From Elusimicrobiota bacterium (GTDB taxonomy: Bacteria; Elusimicrobiota; Elusimicrobia; UBA1565; UBA9628): a DNA stretch of 6,741 bases. Of the stretch, positions 4,747 to 6,741 are shown piece by piece. The notes beneath the pieces were generated by a model. The model saw nothing but the letters and a program-made list of their open reading frames with translations, was not told where the DNA came from and ran no database searches. A program made the position numbers and the translations under genes. Where the stretch lies: contig JAQUMZ010000149.1 in the NCBI GenBank assembly GCA_028717865.1, forward strand, positions 1 to 6,741, given 5' to 3'. Each line of letters opens with the position of its first letter. The first letter of the stretch is position 1.

Positions 4747-6351
4747 ATGGAGAGCGCCAAGCAATCCGCCCATGATCCCGCGAAGGCGGAACGGCCCACG
4801 GCCCCGAGTCTCAAGCGCCTGCGCCAGATGGTCGAGACCGTCATGGCCGGGGGCGGTCCCGCGCGCATCCAGGCGCAGAAAGCGAAGGGCAAGTTCACCG
4901 CGCGCGAGCGCATCAACTATCTCTTCGACGAGGGCAGCTTTCAGGAAACCGACATACTGGTCGGCACGCGCTGCGCCGACTTCGGCCTGAAGGAGAAGAA
5001 CCCTCCGGGCGACGGGGTCGTGACGGGATTCGGGACCATCAACGGCCGGGAAACCTGCGTCTTCGCCCAGGACTTCACGGTGCTGGGCGGCTCCCTGGGC
5101 CATGCCCACGCCATGAAGATATGCAAGGTGATGGACCTGGCGCTGGCCAACCGCGTCCCGGTCGTCGGACTGCTGGATTCCGGCGGAGCCCGCATCCAGG
5201 AGGGGGTCGATTCCCTCGACGGCTACGCCGAGATTTTCCGCCGCAACGTGCGCTCCTCGGGGGTCATTCCGCAGATATCGGTCATCCTCGGCCCCTGCGC
5301 GGGGGGGGCGGTGTACTCCCCGGCGCTGACCGATTTCATTTTCATGGTCGAGGGCATAAGCCACATGTTCGTGACGGGCCCGGACGTGGTGAAGGCGGCC
5401 ACGGGCGAGGACGTGTCGTTCGACCAACTGGGCGGCTGCGAGGCCCACGCGAGCAAGTCGGGCGTCTGCCACTTCGTGGCGAAATCCGAGCCCGACTGCT
5501 TCCGCCAGGTGCGGGAGCTGCTCTCGTTCCTGCCCCAAAACCGCTGGGAGCGGCCGGAGCGCGTGGCCAATCCCGACCCGGCGCGGCGGGCCATCCCCCT
5601 GCTCGAGAAAATGTGCGAGATGGACCCGCGCAAGCCCTACCGCATCCATCACGTCATCTGGCAGATCGCCGACGAGCACAAATTCTTCGAGGTCCACGCG
5701 GGCTTCGCCAAGAACATCGTCGTGGGCTTCATGCGCATGGGCGGGGAGGTGGCCGGAGTCGTGGCCAACAATCCCGCGCATTTCGCCGGCGCCCTGGACA
5801 TCAACTCGGCCGACAAGGCGGCCCGCTTCATCCGCTTCCTCAACGCCTTCAACATCCCGATCGTGACGCTGACCGACGTCCCCGGCTACTGGCCCGGAGT
5901 GGCCCAGGAACACGCCGGCATCATCCGCCACGGCGCCAAACTCCTCTACGCCTACAGCGAGGCGACGGTGCCCAAGATCGCCGTGGTCATCCGCAAGGCC
6001 TACGGCGGCGCCTACATCGCCATGAGCTCCAAGCGGCTGGGCAGCGATTTCAACTTTTCCTCGCCCAGCGCGGAGATCGCGGTGATGGGCCCGGCCGGCG
6101 CCATCGAGATCCTTTATTCCCGCGAGCTCGCCGCGGCCAAGATGGACGAGGAGAAGGCCGCCCTGCGCGCCCGGCTCACGGCGGAGTACAAGGACCGCTT
6201 CGCCTCCCCCTATCAGACCGCCTCCACGGGCTCCCTGGACGAGGTCATCGAGCCCAGCCTGCTGCGCTACAAGATCATCCGGGCTCTGCGCCTGTTGCGC
6301 GACAAGCGCCAGCCGGGCACGCACGAATGCCGGGGCAATATCCCTTTGTGA
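4747..6351 (+). CDS. Acyl-CoA carboxylase, carboxyltransferase (beta) subunit, PccB/MmdA family
   Basis: The protein transfers the carboxyl group from carboxybiotin to an acyl-CoA, making methylmalonyl-CoA from propionyl-CoA or malonyl-CoA from acetyl-CoA. In the related decarboxylases the reaction runs in reverse. At 534 residues it is about 10-20 longer than usual because of a polar N-terminal tail (1-20). Both crotonase-like halves are complete. The N-terminal half has SGGARIQEGVDSLDGY at 145-160 and GPCAGGAVYSPALTDF at 182-197 (oxyanion-hole Gly-Gly at 186-187). The C-terminal half has DVPGYWPGVAQEHAGIIRHG at 377-396 and RKAYGGAYIAMSSK at 416-429. The end RGNIPL is the classic PccB terminus. 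Ile424 occupies the position where propionyl-CoA-specific enzymes have Asp, which suggests a wider or acetyl-CoA preference. No biotin carboxylase or biotin carrier gene is in the window, so partners must lie elsewhere. A methylmalonyl-CoA decarboxylase alpha subunit cannot be excluded. Confidence 0.93.
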   Translation: MESAKQSAHDPAKAERPTAPSLKRLRQMVETVMAGGGPARIQAQKAKGKFTARERINYLFDEGSFQETDILVGTRCADFGLKEKNPPGDGVVTGFGTINGRETCVFAQDFTVLGGSLGHAHAMKICKVMDLALANRVPVVGLLDSGGARIQEGVDSLDGYAEIFRRNVRSSGVIPQISVILGPCAGGAVYSPALTDFIFMVEGISHMFVTGPDVVKAATGEDVSFDQLGGCEAHASKSGVCHFVAKSEPDCFRQVRELLSFLPQNRWERPERVANPDPARRAIPLLEKMCEMDPRKPYRIHHVIWQIADEHKFFEVHAGFAKNIVVGFMRMGGEVAGVVANNPAHFAGALDINSADKAARFIRFLNAFNIPIVTLTDVPGYWPGVAQEHAGIIRHGAKLLYAYSEATVPKIAVVIRKAYGGAYIAMSSKRLGSDFNFSSPSAEIAVMGPAGAIEILYSRELAAAKMDEEKAALRARLTAEYKDRFASPYQTASTGSLDEVIEPSLLRYKIIRALRLLRDKRQPGTHECRGNIPL

Positions 6352-6354
6352 TTG

Positions 6355-6363
6355 TGCTATAAT
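6355..6363 (+). promoter_or_regulatory. Extended -10 promoter for the response-regulator gene
   Basis: TGCTATAAT begins 3 nt after the carboxyltransferase stop (TGA 6349-6351). It is identical to the extended -10 at 4033-4041. No good -35 lies 16-18 nt upstream, as is common for extended -10 promoters. Transcription would start near 6370, leaving about a 20-nt leader before ATG 6390, with only a weak GGGA as a ribosome binding site. The regulator is therefore probably transcribed on its own. Confidence 0.6.
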
Positions 6364-6389
6364 CCGCCAAGACTCGGGACCCTAACGCC

Positions 6390-6741
6390 ATGAAAGCCCA
6401 AATCCTAGTGGTCGAGGACCAGCCGGCCACCTCCGAACTCATCCGAGAGGTGCTCAAGGACGAGGGCTGCGAGGTCCAACTGGCCGACACCCTGGCCAAG
6501 GCCCGCAAGAGCCTCGAGCGGGTCCTGCCGGATCTCATGATTCTCGACCGCTCCCTTCCCGACGGAGAGGGCCTCGACCTGCTGGCCGATCTGCGCAGCG
6601 CCTCGCGCTCGGCCAATCTCCCGATCCTGATCCTGACCGCCCAGAACACCGTCAACGACAAAGTCGCCGGCCTGCGCAGCGGGGCCGACGACTACATAGC
6701 CAAGCCGTTCAACACGGAGGAACTGGTCGCCCGCGTGGAAA
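6390..6741 (+). CDS. Response regulator, receiver domain, 3' end beyond the window
   Basis: The 117 codons visible form a nearly complete CheY-like receiver domain, which is switched by phosphate from a sensor kinase. The acidic pair is Glu9-Asp10 (ILVVEDQ). The phosphoacceptor is Asp53 in LMILDRSLPDGEGL. The conserved Thr is Thr83 in ILILTAQ. The switch aromatic is Tyr102, and the conserved Lys is Lys105 in GADDYIAKPF. All residues needed for phosphorylation are present. The pattern GADDYIAKPF followed by EELVARV is typical of OmpR/PhoB-type regulators, but the output domain lies beyond the window, so the class is inference. Start ATG 6390 is chosen because the motif order places the first beta strand immediately after it. 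It is on the same strand as the carboxyltransferase, 38 nt after its stop, but has its own -10 element. No kinase gene is visible. Confidence 0.9.
   Translation, partial: MKAQILVVEDQPATSELIREVLKDEGCEVQLADTLAKARKSLERVLPDLMILDRSLPDGEGLDLLADLRSASRSANLPILILTAQNTVNDKVAGLRSGADDYIAKPFNTEELVARVE

Noticed and set aside
4714..6324. Minus-strand open frame of 536 codons opposite the carboxyltransferase
   Set aside because: His/Gly/Ala/Asp-rich composition typical of an antisense shadow; no recognisable domain; the sense gene is unmistakable.
1..6741. CRISPR array, tRNA, rRNA, insertion sequence or phage genes
   Set aside because: No regular short repeats with spacers, no cloverleaf or rRNA-like segments, and no transposase, integrase or phage motifs seen on either strand.

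Overview
The window is GC-rich bacterial DNA (about two-thirds G+C by eye) carrying ordinary bacterial genes. A PorV/PorQ-type outer-membrane protein with a C-terminal Phe, an Ala/Pro-rich membrane-anchored protein and a biotin-dependent acyl-CoA carboxylase point to a Gram-negative, double-membraned bacterium. A high-GC member of Elusimicrobiota or a related environmental lineage is a reasonable guess, but it rests on gene content alone and is of low certainty.

Two gene sets diverge from a short intergenic region at about 3986-4051. The minus-strand set covers the left 60% of the window and is envelope-related. In transcription order it holds a membrane-anchored Pro/Ala-rich coiled-coil protein (3985-3065), an overlapping full-length PorV/PorQ-family protein (3050-2109), a noticeably AT-richer small secreted protein of unknown function (1957-1445), a truncated second copy of the PorV 3' end (1429-1040), and a secreted unknown protein that runs off the left edge (879 to <1). 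The last gene is open in one frame from a well-placed ATG to the first base of the window.

The plus-strand set is acyl-CoA and acyl-carrier-protein metabolism followed by signalling. It holds an Sfp-type phosphopantetheinyl transferase (4052-4744), an acyl-CoA carboxylase carboxyltransferase subunit 2 nt behind it (4747-6351), and, after its own extended -10 promoter, a response-regulator receiver domain that runs off the right edge (6390 to >6741). The first two look like one operon and could link malonyl- or methylmalonyl-CoA supply to carrier-protein activation for fatty-acid or polyketide-like synthesis.

The least ordinary features are three. A 363-bp direct repeat of the porV 3' end brackets the AT-rich secreted gene and has a mosaic divergence pattern that suggests gene conversion. 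Two back-to-back promoters at 3992-4041 overlap at their -35 elements and place both non-ATG start codons at or next to the predicted transcript 5' ends. The carboxyltransferase has Ile at the position known to set acyl-CoA preference. I found no CRISPR array, tRNA, rRNA, transposase or phage gene, and nothing that I can defend as a wholly new multi-gene system.
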